From contig NC_059566.1 of assembly GCF_905220415.1 (NCBI RefSeq), positions 248,001 through 312,000 on the forward strand: DNA of 64,000 nucleotides, given 5' to 3'. How positions within the stretch are numbered: position 1 is the stretch's first letter; the number at the start of each line of letters is the position of its first letter. Positions 26,001 through 34,831 of this stretch are shown one piece after another. Position numbers and translations under genes: made by a program. Below the pieces are notes generated by a model. That model searched no databases. It was given only the letters and a program-made list of their open reading frames with translations, and had not been told where the DNA came from. This DNA comes from Colias croceus (Eukaryota > Arthropoda > Insecta > Lepidoptera > Pieridae).

Positions 26001-29000
26001 TTAAATGTTTTTTCTTTCTTTCTTTCTTTCTTTCAAATAAATAAAGCTTGTGTTTCATTTGAAAAAATGTAGAGTTTAATACGCGTCGGTGAATTTTTAT
26101 ATTAGGTGGATAACATTTTTTTAATTTTTTATTGCCTCGCTTTTGTAATAATCGCGAAGGCGCTAATCTCAGAAACTACTGGTCTGATTTGAAAAATTCT
26201 TTCGGTGTTAGATAGCCTATGTATCGAGGAAGGCTATAGATCAACAGGAGCGGAGAAATGCGGGTAAAACCGCGGAGCACAGCTAGTAATTAATAAGTCT
26301 ATAACACTAGTTGTTACAAGGGGGTCATGACTTCGCTTTCTAAAGATAGAATTGTGAGAAACTAGTTATTCTTTCAGGTCAGGGGTTGGCTTGTTTATGT
26401 ACAGTATACTAGTGTTTACCCGTGAAATTGTTCGTATTAAAATTATAATATATTAAGATTTACGTGAATAGTTTTTGTAAGGAAAAGAAAAGAGTATTCA
26501 TTATCACCACGCACGTGAGTTTAAAATAAATTTATACGTTTACTTATACGTTTTATTTCATTTATTGTTATTGATAAGAACTCTATATGTTTTATGATTA
26601 GTATTTATATAAATGTAGGACCTCGGAAAAATACAAGGGCAGACTGAAAATCAGCGCTGTTCGGGTTTTAGCACACAGCATGGCTGCGTCTGTTCCGATT
26701 GCCTGATATCTGTGTACTTTTTAAGTTAATGTAGTCAAAGGCGGACCGCTAGACGTTAGCTAGGCATAACAATTAACAACTTCTGAGTCTCTACCACTGT
26801 ATCAAGGACAATCAGTTTTTGTAGTCAATAAAAAATACGTTATATTTTATACAATTTGAAGAAATAACTTTCCTTTGCATGTTCTGAGGCAATAACAATA
26901 AATTTAATCACGCAAACTCAATTCAATACTTTATAAAACAATGTGAACGGATTGAATCGGTAAATTCAAGATTATAATGTTACTAGTTGTGCCCCGTGGT
27001 TTTACCCGCATTGTTCCGCTCCTTTTGGTCTTAGCGTGATGATATGATGACTATAGCCTTCCTCGATAAATGGGCTATCTAACAAATTTTTCAAATCGGA
27101 CCAGTAGTAACCGAGATAAGCGCGTTCAAACTAAAAAACAAACTCTTCAGTGTAAAATGTAATAGGTAGTTTGTAGTGTAATTTCAACCTTTCGTTTTTA
27201 TATAATAATAAAAGTCTTGTGTAATAATTAATCGGACGGGTAAAACCAAGTATTGAAAAATAAGCCCTAGACTACCTACTACCTAGGTATTATTTTTAAT
27301 TTCATAAACTTTTTCTTACACAATAAATTCTCATTCACTCTTCAAAAACACTCTTTAAACCGGTTTAAATTCCATTAAAAAGCCGGCACCATCTCATATT
27401 TCGAAACCGACCTTTCATATATAATTTACAAGAAATTGAAAGTGTGTTGCGTAAGATTTGATCTCCGAGCGTTGGCCTTAACCGTGGCGAGTGTGACGGT
27501 CGGTTAAACCACGAAAAATAAAATGTAGTTTAAACTTTAGTTATAAATACGCAAAGGTTAACTTTTTTCTTTGTATTGCACTTGCTGCTATCCTTATTGA
27601 TTTCTAGATTTCGCTATAGCTTTTAGAAAAGTAGAATAGGTTTTATCCCGGAAATCTCTCGGGAAAAAGAAATATGTGGGTTTTCCCGGGCGGAAAGATA
27701 GTTGACTATAATTGCAAGTGATTTTATGGTATGAATTTTGTGTCTGAAAATTGTAACAAGTGCCGTTTTTTATCACTATGATATATCTCATTCCAATGAG
27801 AATTTTATTGACAACACGGGCGGAAAGCTAGTAGATAATAATAATAAAGAAAAATAATGTAGAGTGCTCTGGAGTAAGTATTTATTGCAGATGACGAGGA
27901 AAATCTACAAATGTAATGTAGTCATAGCTCTATATTTTGTGTTAGCCAATTTTTTGAGGATAGCTAGAGTTTACCATACTCAAATCGATGCATCTGTTTG
28001 AGAATGAATCATTGTAATATTGCCTTTCGATATCCTAAATCTTAATAATTATAAAGGCGAAAGTTTGTAAGTATGGATGTATGGATGTTTGTTACTCTTT
28101 CACGTAAAAACTACTTAACCGATTATAATGAAATTTAGCACACATATAGAGGGTAACTTGGATTGACACATTATCCCGTTTTTATCCCGGAAATCTCACG
28201 GGAACTTGAACTATGCGGGTTTTCCTTTGCAAACGCGGGCGAAGCCGCGAGCGGATAGTGTATAATACTCGCGTAAAATCAAACAAGAAAACATTAAATA
28301 TCCATTGCTTAAACGAAGTTTATGTTAACCACAGTTTAAAAAAATAGTAATAACTATGATTATGTAGTAATCGGATATTAGTGAAAGCATCTTGTGGTTT
28401 TAATCTATAAAGATACAGATAAAAAATTAAGCATCTATTTATATGTCGAAATAACAGACTTTTAGGGTCCGTTCACACAGACCGGCTCTGAGAGGAGAGC
28501 AGATTCTTATCACGATGAAAACAGAGTTTTTAGTATTTGTAACTTAAGGTTTATTTTTGCGTGTGCACTGCTTTTGACATTAAGAATGCTTGAACGCGCT
28601 TGGTGTGAAATAATAAGAGGAGCTGACCGGCTCCGATCGCGTACTTTTTCTCGTTCGCGCAGCCGTTCAGCTCCGATTACATTCGCATCCGCTTTCAGAT
28701 AGCTTCCAGCTGGTCTATGTGAAATAGTTGACGGCTCCGCTCCGACCAACTCCAAGCGTATACGATCCGGTCTGTGTGAAAAGAAAAATGCGCGCCGATG
28801 CTCTCCGAGCCTGTCTGTGTGAACGGACCCTTATTATCCATACTAATATTATAAATGCGAAAGTAACTCTGTCTGTCTGTCTGTCTGTTACTCAATCACG
28901 CCTAAACTACTGAACCAATTTGCATGAAATTTGGTATAGAGATATTTTGATACCCGAGAAAGGACATAGGCTACTTTTTACCCCGGGACATAGGAAAGGT

Positions 29001-32000
29001 TTTATCCCGGAAATCCCACGGGAACGGGAACTATGCGGGTTTTTCTTTGACTGCGCGGGCGAAGCTGCGGGTGGACAGCTAGTAAGTTATATGTATATGA
29101 AAGTTTATGTATTTTTATAAGGTACTAGTGATCCGCCCCGGCTTCGCCCGTGGTACATAGTTACATTTTCTCTCCATAAGAACCATCGTCGTACTTCAAG
29201 GAATATTATAAAAAAAGAAATCGGTTCAGCCGTTTTCGAGTTATGCGCTTACCAACACTTTAATTATTTAATTAAATAAATGTTTGTCAGTGTGTTTAGT
29301 TTGTTTTATCCGATACTGCTGGAACGATTTCAATGAGATATCACTAGCATATAGCGTATTCCTCATAGAATTTTGTATTTCAATACTGGCTGTGTCGTGT
29401 GGCGTCACCTGAAGTCCATAGCTTATATGTTATTCTAGTACAAAAGCTACACTACTATCAAATATCATCAAAATCTGTTCAGTATTTGTTTGTGGATGTA
29501 TGTTACTCTTTCACGCAAATAATACTGAACCGATAACAATGAAATTTACTATGTAGGTAGCTGAAGACCCAGAATAAGGCATTGGCTACTTTTTATCCCG
29601 GAAATAACACAGGAACGGGAACTATGCGGGATTTTTCTTTGAAAACGCGGGCGAAGCCGCGGGCGGAAATCTAGTATAGTAAAAAACACACTGGTACTCG
29701 AATAAATTCGATGAACACTAAATAATGACGATAAAGAAAACACGAAATCAATACACTTATAACTATTAATTAGGTGATTAAGTCTGTGAGTTAAGTGAAA
29801 TTAACTTAAGTAGAAATCGTCAAGTGACCGATGTATGTCCGGTTAACTTAGCACTTAGTTTGAATAACTTAAGTGGGTTAATTTGTTTTCTATTGTACTT
29901 AAGTATTAATGAAAAAAACTACATGTTCGTAATTTTTTCCGTATATTATTTTTTAGGCATCCTGTCCAAGATTTTCAAATTCTCCAAAAATGTAGTTTTA
30001 AGAATTATCTGTTTATCTGTATGTATGTCCGGGCTAAAACTTCAATATTGGTACAGAGATAGCAGCTGGAGACCTGAGGAAGGACATAGGATAGGTTTTA
30101 TCCCGGAAATCCCACGGGAACAGGAATAATGCGGGGTTTTCTTTGACTACGCGGACGGAGTCGCTGGCGGAAAGCCAGTTTGAAATATAACAAAACCAAA
30201 GCCCAAAGGCATAGTAAATGCACGTATTCTTCAGAAACAGGTGTGAAATTGTCAAATGTGTGTTTATGTTAATGAGATATAGTGAAAGTAAACTCGAATA
30301 TATATTGAGAAATTATTTATTTTACTATAATATGTTTGGGCTTTTTCCGTTTTTTAGTTATTACCGGTTTTTTATAGAGTTTATTTGATGACGTCATTAT
30401 TGCTTGTATCACTAATCTATAATCGATCTTGTATATATCTATCTATATTCTAATATTATAAATGCAAAAGTTTGTGAGTATGGCTGATATTGTATATGTA
30501 GGTGTGTGCGTATGTTTGTTACTCTTCCACACAAATACTACTGAACCGATTACAATGAAATTTAGCACACATATAGAGGGTAATATTATAAAGCTGAAGA
30601 GTTTGTTTGTTTGAACGCGCTTATCTCAGTAACCACGGGTCCGATTTGAAAAATTATTTCACTGTTAGATAGCCCATTTATCGAGGAAGGCTATAGGCTA
30701 TATATTATCACGCTAAGACTAACAGGAGCAGAGCAATGCGGGTAAAACCGCGACACACGACAAGTATATAGAATGCTTCAAGTGCGCGAGGTCACTGACC
30801 GTTTAGAGTTTTCCTTACGACGAATGAAAGTAACAACAAAAGATGAGCTTTTTATTAAACTAGCTTTATCACGCAAGTTTGTTCACATTGTACTTCAATA
30901 AAACCTACTAATCCTATTTAATATTATAAATGCGAAAGTTTGTGAGGAGGAGATGTATGTGTATGTATGTATGTTTGTTACTCTTTCACACAAATACTAC
31001 TGAACCGATTACAATGAAATTTAGCACACATATAGAGGGTAACTTGGATTAACACATAGGATAGGTTTTGTCCCGGAAATCCCACGGGAACGGGAACTAT
31101 GCGGATTATTCTTAGAAAACGCGGGCGAAGCCGCGGGCGGAAAGCTATAATATTATAAAAGCGAAGTTTTTTAGTGTGGATGGTTGGATGTTTGTTACTT
31201 TTTCACATTTAAATACTACTGAAACGATTACAATGAAATTTGGTATGTATGTAGCTGAAGACCCAGATTATGACATAGACTACTTTTTATCCCGGAAATC
31301 CGTACGTTTATTAAGTGTCTTATTAATCATACATTTATTAGTTTTTGTATGAAAGTAAATAAAACATACCAAAACTTTCAAATGCAAGGATAATATTAAA
31401 ATAATTTTAAAGTATACAAAGTTCATTAATTACTGTAATAATGTTTTTATAACACTTTAAAAACGCATGAATTAACATGAATTTAAATTATTATTTCATA
31501 AACATTGTATAAATTAATTTATAAAACAAATGAACTTGACGTAATGCAACATCAGATGAAAAATTACTACATAGTATAAAACAAAGTCGCTTTCTCTGTC
31601 CCTGTGTCCCTTTGTATGCATCTTTAAAACTATTCAACGGATTTCGATGCGTTTTAAATAGATAGTGATTCAAGAAGAAGGTTTGAGTAATAGGTATATA
31701 CATATACCACAGGACAGTTCTTTGGCATATTATGATATATTATGTAGTTAGATATAAGTTACATATTATGTAAAATTGTATTGTAATATTGACAATTTTA
31801 AAAGAGCAAATACTTATGGAGTTACTTGCCGGTTCTTCTCCATAGATACTGCTTTGCGAATCGGTGGTATATGTTAAACATATTGTAATGACAATTCGAA
31901 AGAGCTTCTAAAAGAAGTCTAATTGAATAAATAAATGTTTGAGTTTGAGTATATACCTAATTTATTAGGTTTTAGACAATGTAGGCGAAGCCGCGGGCGG

Positions 32001-33456
32001 TAAGCTAAATTTATAAATCAAATGAACTTGACGTAATGTAATATTCATGTTTTAATTATAATAATTATGAACAAAATTATACAATTAAGGTAATATTAAT
32101 TCTTTTTATTTTCGAAAGTATAGTTGTTGCACAATATTATTATGAATAGATTAAAATAAATGCAAAAGAGAAAGATAATTTTAAATAACTGTTCATATTA
32201 ATATTATTTATTAAAACATTATTACAATTTTGAAACTGTAGAGTTTGTTCGTTTGACCGCGCAAATATAATGAACTACTACACTGATTTAAAAAAATATT
32301 GATAATTACGTAATCCCTGAGTGATATAGGCTTTGTATGTACCACGAGCGAAGCCGGGGCGGATCGCTAGTACATAATATTATAATTAAAAAAAGAGCGT
32401 GTGTGCCGAGCACACGTGGAAGAAGTGAAATTTCTTTGGCAAGATTCAAAGATTCCAAAATCGTCGTTTACTACATGACGTGACGGTATTGCCATGACGC
32501 GACCTTGAAATTTTACTCTCAACGCGCCTAAAGTTCAATGATTTGTAAGAATGTATCTAGGATGTATGTTTGTCACTCTTTCACGCAAGAACAACTAAAC
32601 GGAAGTTGATGCAACTTGCCTTTGTTGTAGGTTACAAAATAAAAAATAAGCTTTAGGAATACTAGCTATTGTCCGTGGTTTTGTTCGCAGGTGAAACCAC
32701 AGGGCTAATAGCACAAGTGCTCACGCATAAACTACTGAACCGATTACAATGAAATTTAGCACACATATAGAGGATTACTTGAATTAGCACATAGGATAAT
32801 TTTATCCCGGAAATTACACGGGAACGGGAACTATGCGGATTTTTCTTCTAAAGGCGGGCGAAGCCACGGGTGGAAGGCTAGTTCAATCATTATTAAACAT
32901 ATACAATTTTCACATAGTAAGTAAACGTAATAATAATTTTCACCATCAGCCCATATACTTTCCCACTGCTGGGACACGGGCCTCCTATACCCTCACAGAC
33001 CATCCACCACGCTGGCCAAGTGCGGGCAGATGTCACATGTCAAAATTTTCGCTTGTTACTTCATAGGCATGTCGGTTTTCTATGTTTTCTTTCACGAATT
33101 TGAGCAGAGACAAATGTCGATAAATTGAAAATTTCAATAAAAATTCACGCTCATATTTTAAAACTCGTAAAAGTTGTGTCCTTACTCCTTACTAAGTTTT
33201 CCTTCATCGATTACTGCAGAAAAATGTAGAGATACATTGAAAACTTCAATAAAAATTTACGCACGCACTTTTGTCTTAAAAGCTCAGCTCTGATTAATTA
33301 TTAACCAGTAATTTACAAAGTAAATAATAAATACATTTAATAAAAACCCTACAATAATCAACTTTAACAATTTTCAACACCTCAAACTTCTCTACAACCT
33401 ACGACAACGCTTTTCCAAAGCACACAATTCCAAAATAATAAAAAGAAACATACCAT
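8192..33456 (-). CDS. YGPP-repeat proline-rich secreted protein, about 1019 aa
   Basis: Proposed coding exons 33454-33456 (ATG only), 16153-16170, 11698-11800, 11378-11476 and 8192-11028 total 3060 bp, in phase throughout. The N-terminus reads MFLKWRALVVLWLAVALA, a textbook signal peptide, so the protein is exported. The first third repeats Tyr-Gly-Pro-Pro (YGPPKP, YGPPKQV, YGAP, YGVP). The middle is Gln/Asn/Ser-rich with a helical block (NLEAAAILKHCPYHEAIL). The tail is acidic and charged. Tyr-Gly-Pro repeats suggest an extracellular structural protein such as cuticle or another matrix, but no chitin-binding R&R motif is seen. I do not recognise a named orthologue. The first two exons rest on splice logic alone. 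Confidence 0.8.
11029..11377 (-). other. YGPP gene intron 4
   Basis: 349 bp from donor GTCGGTATA to acceptor TTTTACAG. The donor is off consensus, but it is the only one that keeps the frame. No features inside. Confidence 0.6.
11378..11476 (-). CDS. YGPP gene exon 4
   Basis: 99 bp, phase 1 to phase 1, encoding QQAQKRDSGLSNSYGEPL and then PPDAYGPPRDIINT. It contains the first YGPP and a possible dibasic KR cleavage site. Confidence 0.8.
11698..11800 (-). CDS. YGPP gene exon 3 (signal-peptide core)
   Basis: Starts in phase 0 after ATATTCCAG and encodes LVVLWLAVALAEDTPPG, the hydrophobic core and cleavage region of the signal peptide. It ends CAACCAG|GTAAAT with one base of a Gly codon. Confidence 0.8.
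11801..12430. other. YGPP intron 2, repeat-poor part
   Basis: AT-rich. Two DRE-like TATCGAT words lie in the interval 12,300-12,370, around GTCACTCTCATCCGTCAGTG. This could be a small internal promoter, but nothing transcribed is evident. Confidence 0.35.
12437..12690. repeat. Family F TIR element (AACCGACTTCAAA)
   Basis: About 250 bp with inverted ends AACCGACTTCAAA and TTTTGAAGTCGGTT. Inside are ATAAAATTTTTATGGGACCA and CGAACAAAAAAAGAATCACG. A longer copy in the opposite orientation lies at 40,085-40,575. Confidence 0.65.
12975..13153 (+). repeat. Family A copy
   Basis: Full length but without the ATTATAAAG portion of the 5' end. It ends ACAGCTAG before T. Confidence 0.65.
13154..13529. 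other. YGPP intron 2, unique sequence
   Basis: No gene or known repeat; two ATCGATA-like words near 13,227 and 13,245. Confidence 0.35.
13530..13697 (+). repeat. Family B' Helitron-like element
   Basis: A variant of family B ending CGAAGCCGGGGCGGACCGCTAG. Its last base directly abuts the next family A copy. Confidence 0.6.
13698..13787 (+). repeat. Family A copy, internally deleted
   Basis: Both ends are kept and about 100 bp of the middle is missing. It begins exactly at the CTAG end of the preceding B' element, with no base between. Confidence 0.6.
13879..14856. mobile_element. piggyBac-like non-autonomous element
   Basis: 978 bp bounded by perfect TTAA duplications (13875-13878 and 14857-14860), with inverted ends CACGTTCACTGCGGCA and TGCCGCAGTGAACGTG. 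TTAA target duplication is the hallmark of the piggyBac superfamily. The short frames inside do not resemble a DDD transposase. Several subterminal GTGCGGC/TGCCGCA words occur inside both ends. Confidence 0.75.
14918..15144 (+). repeat. Family B Helitron-like element (defining entry)
   Basis: Family B is about 220 bp. It typically begins TCCTACTAATATTATAAATG and runs through TTTGTTACTCTTTCACG, ACTACTGAACCGATTACAAT, TTTAGCACACATATAGAGGG and CCCACGGGAACGGGAACTAT to GCGGGCGAAGCCGCGGGCGG and AAAGCTAG before T. Confidence 0.7.
15300..15586 (-). repeat. Family B copy with internal duplication
   Basis: Inverted relative to the preceding B copy. The TTTAGCACACATATA segment is repeated, and a short internal inverted repeat (AGAGGGTAACTTGG/AAGTTACCCTCT) is present. 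Confidence 0.6.
15790..16008 (+). repeat. Family B copy
   Basis: Diverged copy ending GGCGGAAATCTATAG. Confidence 0.6.
16153..16170 (-). CDS. 18-nt microexon of the YGPP gene
   Basis: TTTTTAAAATGGCGGGCG on the minus strand lies between a strong acceptor with a T-rich tract (ATTTTTTGTTTCAG) and the consensus donor GTAAGT. It is exactly six codons, phase 0 on both sides, adding FLKWRA between the initiator Met and the hydrophobic core. The ATG inside it is out of frame. The basic residues K and R form the n-region of the signal peptide, which supports the call. Confidence 0.65.
16264..16641 (-). repeat. Family A copy interrupted by a MITE
   Basis: Both halves of family A are present (16264-16385 and 16577-16641), split by the palindromic element at 16386-16576. 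Confidence 0.75.
16386..16576. mobile_element. Palindromic MITE, 191 bp, nested
   Basis: Inverted arms of about 59 bp starting TGTGCCTAGTGCGAGTTTTC differ at only two positions. The target CAG is duplicated (16383-16385 and 16577-16579), and removing one CAG plus the element restores the family A consensus. The transposase class is not known from the sequence. Confidence 0.8.
16642..17588. other. YGPP intron 1, mostly unique
   Basis: No supported gene. A family G-like fragment (TTTAAAATGGTTCAAATCG, AGGTGCAGGTTATG) lies at about 17,480-17,560. Confidence 0.35.
17590..17780 (-). repeat. Family A copy
   Basis: Near full length, ending in the TCTATACTAATATTATAAAG terminus at its right edge. Confidence 0.65.
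18176..18640 (+). repeat. Family C copy with an internal insertion
   Basis: Compared with the other two C copies it has about 145 extra bases (about 18,462-18,606) between the AATTTTTC run and CCGCGCGGACGGAG. The extra sequence is not recognised. Confidence 0.65.
18722..18945 (+). repeat. Family B copy
   Basis: Lacks part of the CGAAGCCG hairpin near its 3' end. Confidence 0.6.
19368..19590 (-). repeat. Family B copy, head of an inverted pair
   Basis: Its 5' end meets the 5' end of the next, plus-strand B copy, so the pair can fold back. Confidence 0.6.
19592..19778 (+). repeat. Family B copy, second of an inverted pair
   Basis: Variant carrying GGTATGTAGTAGACCCAGAA in place of the CACATATAGAGGG segment. 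Confidence 0.6.
19779..20560. other. YGPP intron 1, AT-rich unique sequence
   Basis: No gene or repeat recognised. Confidence 0.35.
20561..20720. other. GC-rich patch with a hairpin
   Basis: CCGCGATCTATCG and TAGATCGCGG around TAA at about 20,672-20,700 form a tight stem, within a 150-bp patch richer in GC than its flanks. Unrecognised. Confidence 0.35.
20881..20932. repeat. Short perfect-type hairpin
   Basis: ACACACAACAATAACATTATG and its inverse CATAATGTCATTGTTGTGTGT (each 21 bases, one mismatch) flank an 8-base loop. The left arm without its last base is ACACACAACAATAACATTAT. A (CTTT)n stretch follows. Confidence 0.5.
21044..21230 (-). repeat. Family A copy
   Basis: Diverged copy, followed at once by a plus-strand partial copy. 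Confidence 0.6.
21240..21335 (+). repeat. Family A partial copy
   Basis: Only the GTTTGTTTGAACGCGCTAAT to GTTAGATAGC portion. Confidence 0.55.
21596..21720 (-). repeat. Family G repeat fragment
   Basis: Recurrent words TTAGCTTCACCTGTAT, GTAACCGACT and GACCCACTTTAAACGG. Related pieces lie at about 17,480, 33,755, 39,290 and 41,310. Confidence 0.5.
22101..22273. mobile_element. PIF/Harbinger-like MITE, 173 bp
   Basis: Long imperfect inverted arms (about 43 bp plus inner segments, including GTAGCGAGGAATG and TGTTTGTAAA) with a TAA duplication at 22098-22100 and 22274-22276. Ends are GG(A/G)T...TTTTCC. A 3-bp TAA/TTA duplication with GG-starting termini fits PIF/Harbinger. Confidence 0.65.
22676..24337 (+). 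pseudogene. LINE ORF2, endonuclease and start of RT
   Basis: 553 codons. Endonuclease marks: FLNPGSL, AINETWL, GDFNVNLL, DIICTN and the His of SQHAFL. Then RT motifs LRPISILPCLSKVIEK and RQSGFRKRKSTTTA. The frame breaks at about 24,322-24,335 (one extra base or two missing), where the stop TGA falls, so the protein cannot be made in one piece. Confidence 0.85.
24338..25523 (+). pseudogene. LINE ORF2, RT catalytic part
   Basis: Continues in the next frame from about 24,330: ILCAQDEGKG, LDFSRAFDTLN (motif A), GVPQGSILGPLLF (B), YADDVQLF (C, catalytic Asp pair), LNPTKSKYMVLG (D), LGIIFDEHLRF (E), and a thumb/tail to the stop at 25521-25523. The open frame technically starts at 24,249, but residues before the break there are out-of-frame readings. 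Otherwise intact, so the copy is probably young. Confidence 0.85.
26155..26288 (+). repeat. Family A partial copy
   Basis: Lacks the 5' end; the 3' end is ACAGCTAG. Confidence 0.6.
26632..26725 (+). repeat. Orphan LINE 3'-tail-like sequence
   Basis: GACTGAAAATCAGCGCTG, then ACACAGCATGGCTGCGTCTG, matches in layout the tail region of the LINE just upstream (ACTGAAAACCAGCTCTG...CAGCATAGATTATGCTG). Probably a 5'-truncated copy of a related element. Confidence 0.5.
26983..27147 (-). repeat. Family A copy
   Basis: Slightly deleted at the AAGAATT segment. Confidence 0.6.
27148..28040. other. YGPP intron 1, mostly unique
   Basis: Two short remnants of family B tails (about 27,640-27,700 and 27,815-27,832). 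No gene. Confidence 0.35.
28042..28257 (+). repeat. Family B copy
   Basis: Full length; ends CGAGCGGATAGTG. Confidence 0.6.
28465..28830. mobile_element. PIF/Harbinger-like MITE, 366 bp
   Basis: Inverted ends GGGTCCGTTCACACAGACC and its inverse, duplicated TTA on both sides (28462-28464, 28831-28833). The interior is rich in CGGCTCCG/GAGCCGG words that extend the pairing. Termini and TTA duplication fit PIF/Harbinger. Confidence 0.75.
28835..29083 (+). repeat. Family B copy with (CTGT)n
   Basis: Begins TCCATACTAATATTATAAAT after an A; contains a CTGT microsatellite. Confidence 0.65.
29120..29155 (-). repeat. Family B' 3' end remnant
   Basis: CTAGTGATCCGCCCCGGCTT and TACCACGGGC-type tail, inverted. 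Confidence 0.45.
29480..29675 (+). repeat. Family B copy
   Basis: Variant with the TGAAGACCCAGAATAAGGC segment. Confidence 0.6.
30000..30178 (+). repeat. Family B-like copy (Asp/rec variant)
   Basis: Carries TATGTCCGGGCTAA and TGAGGAAGGACATAGGATAG in place of the usual middle. A near relative is at 54,020-54,190. Confidence 0.55.
30450..30581 (+). repeat. Family B 5' half joined to family A
   Basis: Runs from the B start to AGAGGGTAA and then switches, within TAATATTATAAA, into the A copy that follows. Confidence 0.6.
30582..30770 (+). repeat. Family A copy
   Basis: Full from AATATTATAAAGCTGAAGAG; the 3' end is altered to ACGACAAGT. Confidence 0.6.
30915..31150 (+). repeat. Family B copy
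   Basis: Full length; a second, truncated B copy follows at once to about 31,300. Confidence 0.65.
31151..31303 (+). repeat. Family B truncated copy
   Basis: Starts ATTATAAAAGCGAAG and stops within TATCCCGGAAATCC. Confidence 0.55.
31547..31735 (+). repeat. Family D partial copy (family defined at 42,591)
   Basis: Starts ACTACATAGTATAAAACAAA. Its tail is displaced: the GGTTTTAGACAATGTAGGCG end reappears at about 31,966-32,008, separated by the LINE tail at 31,795. Confidence 0.55.
31795..31955 (+). repeat. LINE 3' tail inserted in a family D copy
   Basis: Contains TTGCCGGTTCTTCTCCATAG, CGAATCGGTGGTA and GAAGTCTAATTGAATAAATA, then a GAGTTT-type tail. A second copy is at about 41,150-41,312. 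This is the 3' end of a lepidopteran LINE or a SINE derived from it. Confidence 0.55.
32330..32372 (+). repeat. Family B' 3' end remnant
   Basis: ATGTACCACGAGCGAAGCCG then GGGCGGATCGCTAG. Confidence 0.45.
32393..32535. repeat. Family E copy
   Basis: Preceded by GAGCGTGTGTGCCGAGCACA. The left arm is changed to GTGAAATTTCTTTGG. Confidence 0.6.
32695..32882 (+). repeat. Family B copy, 5' truncated
   Basis: Starts in CTCACGCATAAACTACTGAA; ends GGAAGGCTAG before T. Confidence 0.6.
32935..33065 (+). repeat. SINE/LINE fragment
   Basis: CCCACTGCTGGGACACGGGC, CTCCTATACC and CCACCACGCTGGCCAAGTGC are words of a very common moth and butterfly retroelement tail. Confidence 0.5.
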
Positions 33457-33549
33457 TTTATTCACTAAATCCAAATGGCACTACACAATACACAACACTT
33501 AATAATACTTAAATAAACGTGTGTTCAGATCAGAAGCTCGCCACACACT
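33454..33549 (-). CDS. YGPP gene exon 1 (5' UTR plus ATG)
   Basis: The only coding codon is ATG at 33456-33454, directly before donor GTATGT. Joining it in phase 0 to the 18-nt microexon gives the signal peptide. The 5' UTR would start near the initiator TCAGT (33551-33547). An intron of about 17.3 kb follows. No other evidence supports transcription here, so cDNA is needed. Confidence 0.5.
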
Positions 33550-33551
33550 GA
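33547..33551 (-). promoter_or_regulatory. Possible initiator of the YGPP gene
   Basis: TCAGT arthropod initiator word in the sequence ATCTCAGTGTGTGG, about 93 bp upstream of the ATG. No well-placed TATA box. Confidence 0.35.
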
Positions 33552-33559
33552 GATGAAAG

Positions 33560-34097
33560 AAGAAAGCCCACCAAAAACTAGTAAGACCTCTTTCGTATAC
33601 CATAGTAGTATACTCTGTGATAAGTGGCGCGAAATGCGTGGGAGAATGTCCGGAAATATAGGAAATACAGATTAATTACCTATGTATTTTATTAAAAGCT
33701 CAACGATATAGAAATATTATTATACTTATATATTAGCTCATGTTCGTACTATGTAACCGACTCGTTTAGACTAGATGATGACCCACTTTAAACGGACAGA
33801 TTTAATTCATACTTTGATTTAGATTTTTTCATTTTTAACAATAGGTATATTTTATAGTCTTCATTCGCGTGGTATCTGGATAAAAAGTAGTATATAATAA
33901 ATATGTATGTACTAAATCAGACTATAATGTATCTCTAAACAAAATTATAAACACATCCGATAAGCTGTTTTTGTATGATAGAGTTTTTGTGAGAATGTAG
34001 AGTCATATATTAAACCTTAACAATTATCAAAAACAAATAAACAAAAATTTTTATTACGCCGCAAGAATGTATTATTGTTTTGAGCAAATCATAATTG
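33560..34097. other. Upstream intergenic DNA
   Basis: Family G fragment at about 33,755-33,850 (GTAACCGACT, GACCCACTTTAAACGG). Otherwise nothing seen. Confidence 0.4.
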
Positions 34098-34242
34098 TTT
34101 AAAGTGAAACTTCTTTAGATGAGTTGAGAGAAAAATTTGAAGGTCGCGTCATAGCAATACCGTCACGTCATGGAATAAGGCGACGATTTTGGTATCTTTG
34201 TTTCACTTCTGACACGCGTGCTCAGCACACACGATCTTTTTT
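34098..34242. repeat. Family E copy
   Basis: Orientation opposite to the copy at 32,393; flanked by GTGCTCAGCACAC. Confidence 0.6.
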
Positions 34243-34552
34243 TTCATAAAAACATGCAGGTATATACTATATTATTTTTATTTAAATAAACCAACATACA
34301 GATAAAAACTGTAAACCAAACAGCGAATATAATTACCTAATACAAAGAATTTCACGCACCAACCATATTTGTTTCAAACTACTTTTTCAGAACATCCGAA
34401 GAGACAGCACTTGTAAACGAGCGTAAATATGCGTAAAATTATGTAACACAAGATGGCGACTTTCTTTCTTTATGTAATATTATATCCTGGTGGCATACTT
34501 GACCTAGGTAATAAATTTAGTCTAAATATCTAGAAGTAGTTTTGATTTCATC

Positions 34553-34742
34553 TATACTAATATTATAAAGCTGAAGAGTTTGTTTGTTTGAACGCGCTAA
34601 TCTCAGGAAGTATTGGTGTGATTTGAAAAATTCTTTCGGTGTTAGACAGCCCAATTATCGAGGAAGGCTTATAGGCCATATATCATCACGCTAAGACCAA
34701 CAGGAGCGGGGCACTGCGGGTAAAACTGCGAGGCATCGCTAG
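34553..34742 (+). repeat. Family A copy, clean ends
   Basis: Host A, then TCTATACTAATATTATAAAG ... GCATCGCTAG, then host T: a clear example of insertion between A and T. Confidence 0.7.
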
Positions 34743-34831
34743 TTTTTCTATATTGTTATTTAAACATATTGTATATTATATATAACTATAATGCAATAAC
34801 TTTTGTTTCTTTATAATTTATTTCATGAAAA

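Larger units (their letters stand above)
22336..26034 (+). mobile_element. Non-LTR retrotransposon (APE-type LINE), one frameshift
   Basis: About 3.7 kb. It lies between an AT-rich 5' leader without a credible ORF1 and a 3' UTR ending in (TTTC)n. Possible target duplication TTTCAAAT (about 22,328 and 26,031). Before the tail is a hairpin-like stretch, ACTGAAAACCAGCTCTG followed by ATTATGCTGAGTTGG, that recurs at about 26,645. The coding region joins an apurinic-type endonuclease to a reverse transcriptase. This places it in the CR1/Jockey part of the LINE tree; the family name is uncertain. Confidence 0.85.
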
